Below are positions 45,201-52,010 of a DNA stretch of 64,000 nucleotides, piece by piece. This DNA is from Paenibacillus rigui (GTDB lineage Bacteria; Bacillota; Bacilli; Paenibacillales; NBRC-103111): the NCBI RefSeq assembly GCF_002234615.1, contig NZ_NMQW01000024.1:38411-102410 (forward strand), read 5' to 3'. The notes beneath the pieces are model-generated. The model worked only from the letters and a program-made list of their open reading frames with translations, was not told the origin of the DNA and made no database searches. Made by a program: the position numbers and the translations under genes. Each line of letters starts with the position of its first letter. Position 1 is the first letter of the stretch.

Positions 45201-46890
45201 GGATCGCACTAATATGCAAAGCGAACGTAGGCTCCCCGAATAAAGCGGCGCTCTGCTCCCATGACGCCGAATTAGGCCATTGCTGCTGCCGGGCTTCCCC
45301 TCGCAGCATCTGTCCCAGTTTCCCATCTTCTCTCCCTACCGGGAAGACTCTGGCTTGCCCTTGTCCACGGAAAAGAGCGAGGTCCTGCTGTCCCCTCTGC
45401 TCGGCATGTAAGCCGTTTGGGCTGGCGCCTGCCTCAACGGACCTGTAGTACCGGCTAACCTCCACAAGCAGCTGCTTCCAGCCGATGGTGTTGTTGGCTC
45501 CCTCATTGGAAGGAGAACCGTCTTGCACCGCGCGCTCAGCGATACGCTGCCCGGAAGCCAAGTGATGTCCTTCGTCAGACGGAAATGACATCAAATAAAA
45601 CAAGCTCATCGGCGACCAAATCATTGGATCGGCCGATATCGGGGCTTGTCCCCGCTGCTTGCTTTGTAACGAAATCGACAGCGCAGAACGCAGCTGCTGA
45701 AGGTCAGGCCATCCCGTCCCCGTTCTTCTTAAAGGGAGCAGGGCATTACTTCGCCGGGAACGAAGCGCGTTACCCCGGGTGTCAAGCGGGTTTGTCCCCA
45801 GTCTTTGTACATAGGCGGTTCCATATATGTATTGAAACGTGTTGAAATCGTTCGTATATCGAAACGGGTTTTGGTCCTGACGTCCTGTCCGATCTATGGA
45901 AAAAATATTTCCCCTTCGCTGCAGGACAGGGGACGCCGGCCATCCCTTGTTATATTCATCGTTGGTGATTGCTAACAACTGCTGTGATAATCCAGGTTGG
46001 TCAGAATCGATGCGGTTCCGACCTGACGGCAGCAGGCTCCATTTTTCAATCAGCTCCATTTGAAGCCGGATTTGATGATGGATCTCTTGTCCCCACTGCT
46101 TTGATGCATACGGCTGTGACACACCGTTAAACAAGTTGACGGATGCTTGGCTCTGTCTTGCTAGCTCCTCTGTGCCTGAATCGTACTGACGCGGCCGTTG
46201 AAGCCATCGCCCTGATTCGTGTTCTATCCAGCGAACGGACTTCACCATGTTCTCTACATGCCATCTGTCCTTCTGCTCATTCCCGCGTTCCAAATCACGG
46301 CCCTGCGCTTGGCTCATCAAAGACTGTAAAACTACCGTCTTCATCCGTGAGTACCCGGAGGACCCTAAAGATTGAACCCGTTCTTGATTCCAATGCACCC
46401 CCGCAGGAAGGCTTCGAATGATGACGCTTTGTTCGATACGCAGCACCGCAGCAGCATTTCTGAGCATACCCTCCCACAAGGGGGCTGCCTCCATCCCTGA
46501 TGGCTTGGGCAAAGCCACATGTGTATGCGTAAAGGTGTGCTGCAGCCACAATTCAACCTGTCGCGTGAACTCCCGCTCCCTGCGCAGACTTAGGCTTTGG
46601 GCATCCTTCATGTGCTTCAGCACCAATTGGATTTGCACAAACCACTGATGAATCGGGGCCATACCCGATTTCATTGCCGCAGGCTGTTTTCCCTCACCCG
46701 GCATCCGAAAAATAAGCTGCAATCGACCGAACCGGTCGCTGCGTCCAAAGCCGTATTTGCCCGTAATGCCTTGAGCGAATTGGCCTGCCTGTACCCCTTG
46801 GCCACCCAAGAGACCTTGACTTCGGCCCATGGGGCGCGTTGATGCTATGTTTGCTGCAACGACGGGGATATGCGATTGTCGGGATATCAT
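42214..46890 (-). CDS. Very large Gln/Ser/Arg-rich eCIS protein, candidate tape measure
   Basis: The 1558-residue protein has no recognised domain over most of its length. It is rich in Gln, Ser, Arg and Leu, lacks a signal peptide, and has a strongly Gln-rich helical stretch at about residues 1365-1465 (QQLQQETLLKVQHRVQQQVQ and similar). The last 30 residues (DIRKIADKVYQEIEKKMRF then ERQRRGL) resemble a short helical motif I associate with eCIS proteins. It lies after the chaperone/DUF6760 pair and second tube gene and before the LysM gene. The longest gene after a G/GT-like pair is where phages keep the tape measure, hence the proposal; sequence alone does not prove it. Confidence 0.65.
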   Translation of the reverse strand: MISRQSHIPVVAANIASTRPMGRSQGLLGGQGVQAGQFAQGITGKYGFGRSDRFGRLQLIFRMPGEGKQPAAMKSGMAPIHQWFVQIQLVLKHMKDAQSLSLRREREFTRQVELWLQHTFTHTHVALPKPSGMEAAPLWEGMLRNAAAVLRIEQSVIIRSLPAGVHWNQERVQSLGSSGYSRMKTVVLQSLMSQAQGRDLERGNEQKDRWHVENMVKSVRWIEHESGRWLQRPRQYDSGTEELARQSQASVNLFNGVSQPYASKQWGQEIHHQIRLQMELIEKWSLLPSGRNRIDSDQPGLSQQLLAITNDEYNKGWPASPVLQRRGNIFSIDRTGRQDQNPFRYTNDFNTFQYIYGTAYVQRLGTNPLDTRGNALRSRRSNALLPLRRTGTGWPDLQQLRSALSISLQSKQRGQAPISADPMIWSPMSLFYLMSFPSDEGHHLASGQRIAERAVQDGSPSNEGANNTIGWKQLLVEVSRYYRSVEAGASPNGLHAEQRGQQDLALFRGQGQARVFPVGREDGKLGQMLRGEARQQQWPNSASWEQSAALFGEPTFALHISAILRSISTHRGPAALDQREPLLRSGRDFARFTSYFSRLMSPFVEGRDAGRKTESLHPRFRTMAEITWAQGMRAFTREHVRVAIQKERDDSWPPGVLQQLEKALGLQTAVLTSTMYERSPSPVFTGGEHRDKVLLREGPSLYVVNMSGAVRERSGLYDFTSAAANSGLRIVQRSFDRNKERQLTATEPLQDSPMVWAWGLRRLDLVANSLASRQGLSPELSTGGGPRSSFAAESGVHRVQGLGSLQSLKQSLQSLQNLQTAQSVERNFAGIQSVTETRMRELLSGVSGYRDAWLQTTDRLGEWAVKPRLAVEPSISRQLAAQRSMELRSGGPYLGAMSGFYYAYNVQSKAGELRSVMGSPIGEWLSGVLGNSNARLQATGPLSLLQRKAAQRSVPAIAFELEREMLREIQNSWNQTGTSTVLHTGQGLPFIRYLEAKQAGAAQQRTALAMLMQELAALRLEPYRAGEPQSEKLRQPSVILHRLLAAARHDGEAAFAGLGGSEGRSEALLAEPFLAAPATVSVIYRWLQSQQMTSNRYLGESFSRDQENPLSASARQAPDGSLLPSAGLLNGSNGSAALNGFTTLGSLLTHKSVQRGESRPYVAYPMDALLASAAQASRHKQQDTGISGYDRGAGVSRSKELFDVYINHRVLQNSASLQTAAVHAARSSNAEASWMLTLQRALTTTEPHQQWGWPLRRSHELSHRLHAAGDGILSIDKAANRMAAELQREMLTLRGQRSDIGSTAVNGLVPPESEMRFTHIWKVRLAESQETQQKQQMYWQTLQQLQQETLLKVQHRVQQQVQQEAQLKVQRHVQQQIQQHTLPQVQDPIQQRVQQQTRQHIQQHINRQLRHQIWHQIAVQQQTESMQAARGSAVFAELVLRRQPSEAAWYPTLSGPQGGSSMHAVQDGDSLEHKRPLAQPEPSDWVVSPVDMSWLKQTAAPAAATPAAVAEPVSTQLQLSQLEEMIKDLPQLDIRKIADKVYQEIEKKMRFERQRRGL

Positions 46891-46916
46891 CTCGTCTCGT
46901 GTCCCCCTGCCGCTTT

Positions 46917-47360
46917 CTATTTACTGAAAATCGTCTTCAAGCCATGATGCACAATCTCGATGGACTCTATGGCAACGCTCCCGCTGTTCGCGTTCAGCTC
47001 TGGCCCGTTCCATTTCACCGGATACGCGTCAAAAAAGTTCCACCGGCACACTTCATCGCCCGCTTCGCTGAACAAAATAATGGAGCCGTTCGTCCGCTTC
47101 GCTTTACCCACGAGGGAGCTTTCATACCATTCCCACAGCTCCGGAGACTGGGTCAGCCCGCGCTTCAAGACGATCCGGGAGAACTTCGTATGCTTCGGGA
47201 AATAATGAAGATGCGTATTAAGCCCGCCCTCTTGATATTCCATCACTTCGGTTTCCGCCTGCATGCCGGTCACCTCGGAGAAGCCGCCAACGATAACCCC
47301 TTTGATCTCCACTTTGAACCGAAACGCGCCGCTTACGTTTTTTACTTTTGCCCCGGCCAC
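46917..47360 (-). CDS. Tube protein 2 (gp19-like, Afp5 type)
   Basis: The product has 147 residues and a T4 gp19 fold: FRFKVEIKGVIVGGFSEVTGMQ, in part, GGLNTHLHYFPKHTKFSRIVLKRGL and WNFFDAYPVKWNGPELNANSG. It differs clearly from the main tube protein and probably sits at the tube base, as Afp5 does. Start GTG 47360 has AGAGG 8 bases upstream; GTG 47369 overlaps the DUF6760 stop and is an alternative. Confidence 0.9.
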   Translation of the reverse strand: MAGAKVKNVSGAFRFKVEIKGVIVGGFSEVTGMQAETEVMEYQEGGLNTHLHYFPKHTKFSRIVLKRGLTQSPELWEWYESSLVGKAKRTNGSIILFSEAGDEVCRWNFFDAYPVKWNGPELNANSGSVAIESIEIVHHGLKTIFSK

Positions 47361-47365
47361 TGCCC

Positions 47366-47584
47366 TCACCTCTTGTTAAACACGTCAAACGGATTTTCTT
47401 TGTTCTCTTCGCTGCTGTTCATATTCTTGTTGATCCGCGATATTTCTTCACACCATTTGCGGCGTTCCCTGTGTTCCATTGACATGATTTCGTCATGAGG
47501 CCAATGAAAGTAGTATGCAATAAAGCCGGCTTCCTCGTAAATCTTGTCAACGGGATATCCGGTTATGCCTCCGCCGTTTCGTTC
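47366..47584 (-). CDS. DUF6760-type small protein without a normal start codon
   Basis: This minus-strand frame encodes ITGYPVDKIYEEAGFIAYYF, then HWPHDEIMSMEHRERRKWCE, EISRINKNM and a charged tail ending NPFDVFNKR. I recognise it as DUF6760-like, a small eCIS-associated family. No ATG, GTG or TTG precedes the conserved part; the first in-frame ATG is internal (EIM). The frame is exactly the -1 frame of the upstream chaperone-like gene, entered at a TTTTTTG slip site. Reading through would add 72 residues to residue 119 of that protein. Alternatives are a rare ATA start at the I of ITGYP or a non-functional frame. Confidence 0.7.
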   Translation of the reverse strand, partial: ERNGGGITGYPVDKIYEEAGFIAYYFHWPHDEIMSMEHRERRKWCEEISRINKNMNSSEENKENPFDVFNKR

Positions 47585-47940
47585 AAAAAAGACACGTTCA
47601 CATCAAACTCATGATCGCATTTCGGACATACCGCGTGCACCTTCGGCACTTCCACCTCGTTAATGGTACGGTACAGGTTCTGCAGGTAAGCCAGATCCGC
47701 CGTGAACAGCCGCTCAATCACCCGCGTATCGATGGCGCGCACATCCCCTAGCTTCGTTACCACTCTCGCCAGCAAAATAATGCTCAGATAACCCGGGTTT
47801 TGCTGTACACGCTGGTCACGCATCGGCAGGATTTCGTCGGCCGCCGTCGCCAGGCGCATTACACCCCGCCTGTGCAAATTACCGTTTTCATCGACATAGC
47901 CTCTAGGCAGCTCAAAATCGTACTCCGTATTAAATGCCAT
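47563..47940 (-). CDS. Tail assembly chaperone-like protein with zinc-ribbon-like motif
   Basis: The 125-residue protein begins FNTEYDFELPRGYVDENGNL, has RRGVMRLATAADEI, LSIILLARVVTKLGDV and ends AVCPKCDHEFDVNVSF before LNETAEA. It occupies the place between tube and second tube genes, where tail assembly chaperones sit. The CPKC...H pattern could be a partial zinc site. Near its end the codons TCT-TTT-TTG create a TTTTTTG heptamer in the correct register for -1 slippage into DUF6760. Confidence 0.75.
   Translation of the reverse strand: MAFNTEYDFELPRGYVDENGNLHRRGVMRLATAADEILPMRDQRVQQNPGYLSIILLARVVTKLGDVRAIDTRVIERLFTADLAYLQNLYRTINEVEVPKVHAVCPKCDHEFDVNVSFLNETAEA
47584..47590 (-). other. Candidate -1 ribosomal frameshift site TTTTTTG
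   Basis: On the minus strand the zero-frame codons TCT TTT TTG AAC contain the heptamer T-TTT-TTG, a standard X-XXY-YYZ slip sequence. A one-base backward shift leads straight into the open DUF6760 frame. Downstream, AACGG can pair with CCGTT about 20 bases later, a weak possible stimulator; no strong upstream Shine-Dalgarno-like element was seen. Confidence 0.55.
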
Positions 47941-48034
47941 GCTGTTTGGCCTCCTTTTGAAATGGAGGGAACAAGAGCCGCCCGTCAGGGCCTAAAACCC
48001 CTCAGCAGCTCTCGCTCCCTTACTTTTTCCCGTT

Positions 48035-48469
48035 TTATTGCGTGCGGGTCATGCCCTCGTGGGCAAGCTCCATCAGTTCAATCGCCACTTCGTTACCGGT
48101 ACCATTAAAGTTCGGTGCCGTGTATTTAATCGGCCAAGCTTCAATAACCTGCCAGGTCGCCACATCAGTACCTTCTTCATTGATAGCAATGATTGTTACC
48201 GTTTTGCGCTGGATTTTACCCTGAAGCGACTCGGACATCCAGTTGTACATATCCATGGAGTCGGTAACGCCCCACTTCAATGTGATGTTGCCGTACTTGG
48301 ACAAGCCCGGAAGCTTGCGGGCCGTCGTGATTTCATTGCCTTCCCGGTATTCAATGACGGAGATCGAAGCATCGAAGCCCGACACTTCGCTAAAGCCTGC
48401 CTGCTGAATACCTTCCACTTCAATACGGAATCTAAAATTGCGGTATGGATCCTTACGTTCGACTGCCAT
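48035..48469 (-). CDS. Main tube protein (gp19-like, Afp1 type)
   Basis: The 144-residue protein has the contractile tube fold: YRNFRFRIEVEGIQQAGFSEV (in part), then ISVIEYREGNE, KLPGLSKYGNITLKWGVTD and WQVIEAWPIKYTAPNFNGTGNEVAIE, quoted in part. It directly follows the sheath gene. ATG 48469 has GAAAGGGG upstream; an in-frame start at 48487 would include that site. Confidence 0.95.
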   Translation of the reverse strand: MAVERKDPYRNFRFRIEVEGIQQAGFSEVSGFDASISVIEYREGNEITTARKLPGLSKYGNITLKWGVTDSMDMYNWMSESLQGKIQRKTVTIIAINEEGTDVATWQVIEAWPIKYTAPNFNGTGNEVAIELMELAHEGMTRTQ

Positions 48470-48543
48470 ACTAAGCCCCTTTCCCACTCGTTAAAATAAT
48501 TGCCGGTCTCTTCCATACAAGCCGCCGTTAAGGCTGAAAAAGA

Positions 48544-50280
48544 CTATTCTTCTCTTGTTTTCTGCGTAATCCGGAAAATAACGAACTCAGCCGGCTTCAC
48601 CGGCGCTACGCCGATCACGCAAATCAGCCTTCCGTTATCGATATCATCCTGCGTCATCGTACTGCGTCCGATATTGATGTAGAACGCTTCGTTCGCACTT
48701 GTGCCGAGGAGCGCTCCGTCTCTCCATACACGCGTCAGGAACGCATCAATGGTACGCTGTACGCGAGCCCACAGCTGCTCGTCGTTCGGCTCGAATACAA
48801 CCCAGTTGGTGCCGTTCTTGATGGACTCCTCCAGGAAAATAAACAAGCGTCTCACGTTGACATACTTCCAGAGTGTATTGGAGGAAGTCGTCCGTGCACC
48901 CCATACGCGAATGCCTTGTCCGGCAAAATAACGAATCAGGTTAACACCCTTCGGATTCAAAATATCCTGCTCGCCTTTGTTATACTGGCAATCTAGGCCT
49001 ACCGCACCGCGCACGACTTCGTTCGCAGGCGCCTTTTGCACACCACGGCTGTTGTCCGAGCGTGCATAAATACCGGCAACGGAACCGGACGGCGGGATGA
49101 AAATATTGCGTTTATCCAACGGATCGAATACCTGAAGCCAAGGGTTGTACATCGCTGCATAGCTGCTGTCGAAAATATTGCGGTGCGTCATCACGTCCGC
49201 TACCTTTGTTTTGTCACGCGGAATATCCAGAATCGCAAACCGGCTGCCCAGGTTTTCGCAATGGGCCACCAGGGCCAGCTGCACATTCGGATCGGTTACA
49301 CCCGGGATCGCCATGATGCTGACGACATCGTTGTCGATAAACGACTGGATCCCTGTTCTTTTGCCGGGACCGCGGTCTTGCCCCATATAGTCTGCAGCCG
49401 ACAGATTCGCCAAAGAGCCGTCGCTGCCGCCGGACAGAGCGATCTGGAACTTGCCCGTTTCTTCTTTGGCACCGGAAATGACCTCGAACGGAGGTACCGA
49501 TCCCAGGTCGCCGGATGTGACATCCTGTACCTTCACGATGTTGGAACGGGATACAATTTTGGAAATATGGTTAGCCGCCGAAACGTTCAGCGACACCTTC
49601 TCGTACGTCTCCGCTTCGTCCCCATAAAATACGTGCAGCGTGACTTCACAAGTCGTCAGCACTTTGACAGGCAAAAGGTTGTTGTCGATCACATCCTCTT
49701 CGCCTTCCAACGCCTCGGACAATTCAATAATGTTGTCTTGGGACGATACGATTTTGCTGTACTGCTTCACGCCGTCCGCTTCGAAAGCAACGACGTCGCC
49801 TACGTTAAAGCCGGCGTTATTTTTCACGCGATACTGCCTGTCTCCCACAATCTCATAGATTTGGGTTTTGGCTTTGCTCGAAGGTACGACCGTCAAGCGA
49901 ATTTGGTTGCCCCACGTGCCCGGGTTTTTCGCTTCAATCGCCAGAACGGACGACTCGACATTGCCTTCCGCCTGATTCGCAGCCGGCTTCGCATCCGTCG
50001 GGGCTACACGCATAATGTAGCAGCGGGAGCCGCCATTCAGGAAGAAATGCTCCACCCCATAGGCCAAGAAACGGTATTCGCCAAAAGCGTTCTCCGACAA
50101 ATATCCGCCGTACAGACGATTGAAATCGGCTACACTCGTTACAAGCTGGGGAACCCCCTCAATCTCACCTCTTTGCGCCAAACCGATAAATCCGGCGGTG
50201 CTGGTGCTCGCACCCTCCAGCGGTTGTGCACCGCTATCAAACTCTTCCACATACACTCCAGGCGATAAATACTCAGCCAT
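48544..50280 (-). CDS. Contractile sheath protein
   Basis: The 578-residue protein is a tail sheath subunit. It begins YLSPGVYVEEFDSGAQPLEG and STAGFIGLAQRGE, and ends with the conserved sheath C-terminal block (VRRLFIFLEESIKNGTNWVV, LWARVQRTIDAFLTRVWRDG, IVIGVAPVKPAEF-like IGVAPVKPAEFVIFRI). A variable insertion domain lies between about residues 110 and 290. There is one sheath gene here, unlike three in Afp. The ribosome binding site is not obvious, which is unusual for a highly made structural protein. Confidence 0.96.
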   Translation of the reverse strand: MAEYLSPGVYVEEFDSGAQPLEGASTSTAGFIGLAQRGEIEGVPQLVTSVADFNRLYGGYLSENAFGEYRFLAYGVEHFFLNGGSRCYIMRVAPTDAKPAANQAEGNVESSVLAIEAKNPGTWGNQIRLTVVPSSKAKTQIYEIVGDRQYRVKNNAGFNVGDVVAFEADGVKQYSKIVSSQDNIIELSEALEGEEDVIDNNLLPVKVLTTCEVTLHVFYGDEAETYEKVSLNVSAANHISKIVSRSNIVKVQDVTSGDLGSVPPFEVISGAKEETGKFQIALSGGSDGSLANLSAADYMGQDRGPGKRTGIQSFIDNDVVSIMAIPGVTDPNVQLALVAHCENLGSRFAILDIPRDKTKVADVMTHRNIFDSSYAAMYNPWLQVFDPLDKRNIFIPPSGSVAGIYARSDNSRGVQKAPANEVVRGAVGLDCQYNKGEQDILNPKGVNLIRYFAGQGIRVWGARTTSSNTLWKYVNVRRLFIFLEESIKNGTNWVVFEPNDEQLWARVQRTIDAFLTRVWRDGALLGTSANEAFYINIGRSTMTQDDIDNGRLICVIGVAPVKPAEFVIFRITQKTREE

Positions 50281-50305
50281 TGTTTCCCGGTTCGTTATGC
50301 TGGGC

Positions 50306-50321
50306 CGCTCTGTACAGAGCG
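50306..50321. promoter_or_regulatory. Perfect 16-base palindrome upstream of the sheath gene
   Basis: CGCTCTGTACAGAGCG is a perfect palindrome in the 158-base gap before the sheath gene. It could be a repressor operator or the stem of an mRNA-processing hairpin that sets sheath levels. No promoter hexamers of good quality were seen beside it. Confidence 0.4.
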
Positions 50322-50438
50322 AATGACGCCCACATCCTTAATCCGGTTCTCTCCTTTCTGCTTGGGGGTTTTGTAGGTGTAGCCTTGAACTTAAGAAGGA
50401 CCTGATGTTTATGTATACAAGAAGTTGCTGCCATGATG

Positions 50439-51245
50439 TCATATGATGATACTGCCGGAAAGGACGGTCTTGCCTTCCTCCAGCACCACCTCCTTCAATA
50501 CGGAGTCTGTCTGCAGCGCATCAGCCCTGCGCAATCGAAGCTGGGCTGTAAACTGCTTCAAGCCTATGCCGGAAAAAGCAATAACCGCCTCTCCCCGAGC
50601 TGTCGTACGGGTCTGTACTACCGGTAGCAAATAAGCCCCTCTGGTATATGTATGCTGTAAAGGATGGGCAAGCTGAACCCTGCGGCCGTGTTCGGTAACC
50701 CCCGCAATTTGCACTTGTTCCTCGAATGCTTTAGCGGAACGGCTGCGGACCCAATAGCGGTCGGTTACCCGAATCGAGCCGCTTATCGCTCCAAGCACAA
50801 GCTCCGTCGAGCCTGCTTCCTGCTGGTCCTGTGCAATACGTGCCCTGACGGCATCCTCTTGCGTAACGGTCGCCTCAACCCATGCATCCGGGACGGGACG
50901 TCGCTGCCCATCTTGAGCAGACACCCTGAGCAGTGTAGCTCCCCCGCGAAAAGGATACGACGGCAGCGGCAAAAGACCGACATGCTCAATCGTGCTGGAG
51001 GAATGAACCTCAATGTCCCTTGTCTCCGGGAAATAATGCTCGGATGCAATATGAAGACGGTACGACCCTTCCTGCAGATTCCCGAACACAAAAAAACCAT
51101 CCGCTTTGGCTATCGGCTTGGCGGGAACCCCCTCCAGCCAGACAGTGATTCCGCTGAAGTAAGCTGTATCTCCGGAGAAAGCGGAATGCAGACTTACAAC
51201 CAGCGACACGCGGGATTTCAACTGCGCTACTCGAATGAATGTCAC
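50439..51245 (-). CDS. Carboxypeptidase-regulatory-like beta-sandwich protein in the eCIS operon
   Basis: The first half of this 268-residue protein resembles a carboxypeptidase regulatory-like / Ig-like fold (YFSGITVWLEGVPAKPIAKADG in part, FFVFGNLQEGSYRLHI, YFPETRDIEV). The second half is beta-rich with no named domain. It starts at GTG 51245, with AGGAGG 7 bases upstream, 11 bases after the DUF4255 stop. Such small beta-sandwich proteins could decorate or cap the particle. The role is unknown. Confidence 0.72.
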   Translation of the reverse strand: MTFIRVAQLKSRVSLVVSLHSAFSGDTAYFSGITVWLEGVPAKPIAKADGFFVFGNLQEGSYRLHIASEHYFPETRDIEVHSSSTIEHVGLLPLPSYPFRGGATLLRVSAQDGQRRPVPDAWVEATVTQEDAVRARIAQDQQEAGSTELVLGAISGSIRVTDRYWVRSRSAKAFEEQVQIAGVTEHGRRVQLAHPLQHTYTRGAYLLPVVQTRTTARGEAVIAFSGIGLKQFTAQLRLRRADALQTDSVLKEVVLEEGKTVLSGSIII

Positions 51246-51256
51246 TTCGAGTCCTC

Positions 51257-51826
51257 CTAACCCTGAATGCGAAAATCACGTTCCAATACTCTCTTGGTGG
51301 TCTTAATCCGAGTGGAATCGATAGAGACGGGCCCTACTGTATAGCTGAGTGTAAGTCTGTATGGGGTATCTGCGAAATTCCACATTTGCAGCATACTGGT
51401 GCCGGGTGCATTGTCCAATACAATCCGTACCTCCTCATCCCTCTCAGCTAGGGTGCCTACGGTCATAGAGCCTCGAAGAATGGAATGGTCGTACAGTACC
51501 TGCATCGCACGTCCCAGAATCCGGTGCTCGTCAAGAGCCCTCGATTGAAGCTCCGCCGGCGACTGGACCGTCAGCAGGTAGCCGAGTTCGACCGCCATCG
51601 GCGGGTACTGAAGCTCGCCTACGCCCCGGGATACCATCTGGTTACGCCGGTTGTCTCCGCTTTCGCGGATACTGTACAGAAACAGCGAAAGGTACAGGTC
51701 CCCTTTGTCAACGGGGGAAGCCAGGCCTATCAGCTCCGGCTGCGGAATCGGGTCCGGTGTCATTTGATCGCGGAGCAGTTTGACGAGTGAAGCGCTGACA
51801 TCCGCAATGACCGTATAATCGCCCAT
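51257..51826 (-). CDS. DUF4255 (Pvc16-like) tube/sheath terminator protein
   Basis: The 189-residue protein matches DUF4255: IADVSASLVKLLRDQM, DLYLSLFLYSIRESGDNRRN, YPPMAVELGYLLTVQS and EHRILGRAMQVLYDH. In PVC and Afp the equivalent (Pvc16/Afp16) ends tube growth and sets particle length. It is the first gene of the particle operon. ATG 51826 has AGGAGGG 5 bases upstream, and a good promoter lies about 60 bases before it. Confidence 0.93.
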   Translation of the reverse strand: MGDYTVIADVSASLVKLLRDQMTPDPIPQPELIGLASPVDKGDLYLSLFLYSIRESGDNRRNQMVSRGVGELQYPPMAVELGYLLTVQSPAELQSRALDEHRILGRAMQVLYDHSILRGSMTVGTLAERDEEVRIVLDNAPGTSMLQMWNFADTPYRLTLSYTVGPVSIDSTRIKTTKRVLERDFRIQG

Positions 51827-51887
51827 AGGTCCCTCCTGCCATGAATAGGGCTTCTCACCCTTTTTGTCGGAATTTGCCTCTTTATCT

Positions 51888-51916
51888 ATTATAAATCCTA
51901 TAAGTTCACATGACTA
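51888..51916 (-). promoter_or_regulatory. Promoter of the main eCIS operon
   Basis: On the minus strand TAGTCA (51916-51911) and a perfect TATAAT (51893-51888) are 17 bases apart, 62 bases before the DUF4255 start. It has the form of a vegetative sigma-A promoter, which matters because the locus also encodes a partner-switching set that usually controls an alternative sigma factor. Confidence 0.7.
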
Positions 51917-52010
51917 TAAGATTATTTCAATAAAGCTGACATGGGGCGAAGCCATTTTCTATCAAATGGCGGCACGAAAAGCCCTTGCTGCCGATTTCTT
52001 TACTTAAATT

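Noticed and set aside
51951..51970. GCCATTT/AAATGGC inverted repeat downstream of the AAA ATPase gene as a terminator
   Set aside because: The stem is 7 bases but is followed by TTCGCC on the minus strand, not a T run; it may be only a weak hairpin.
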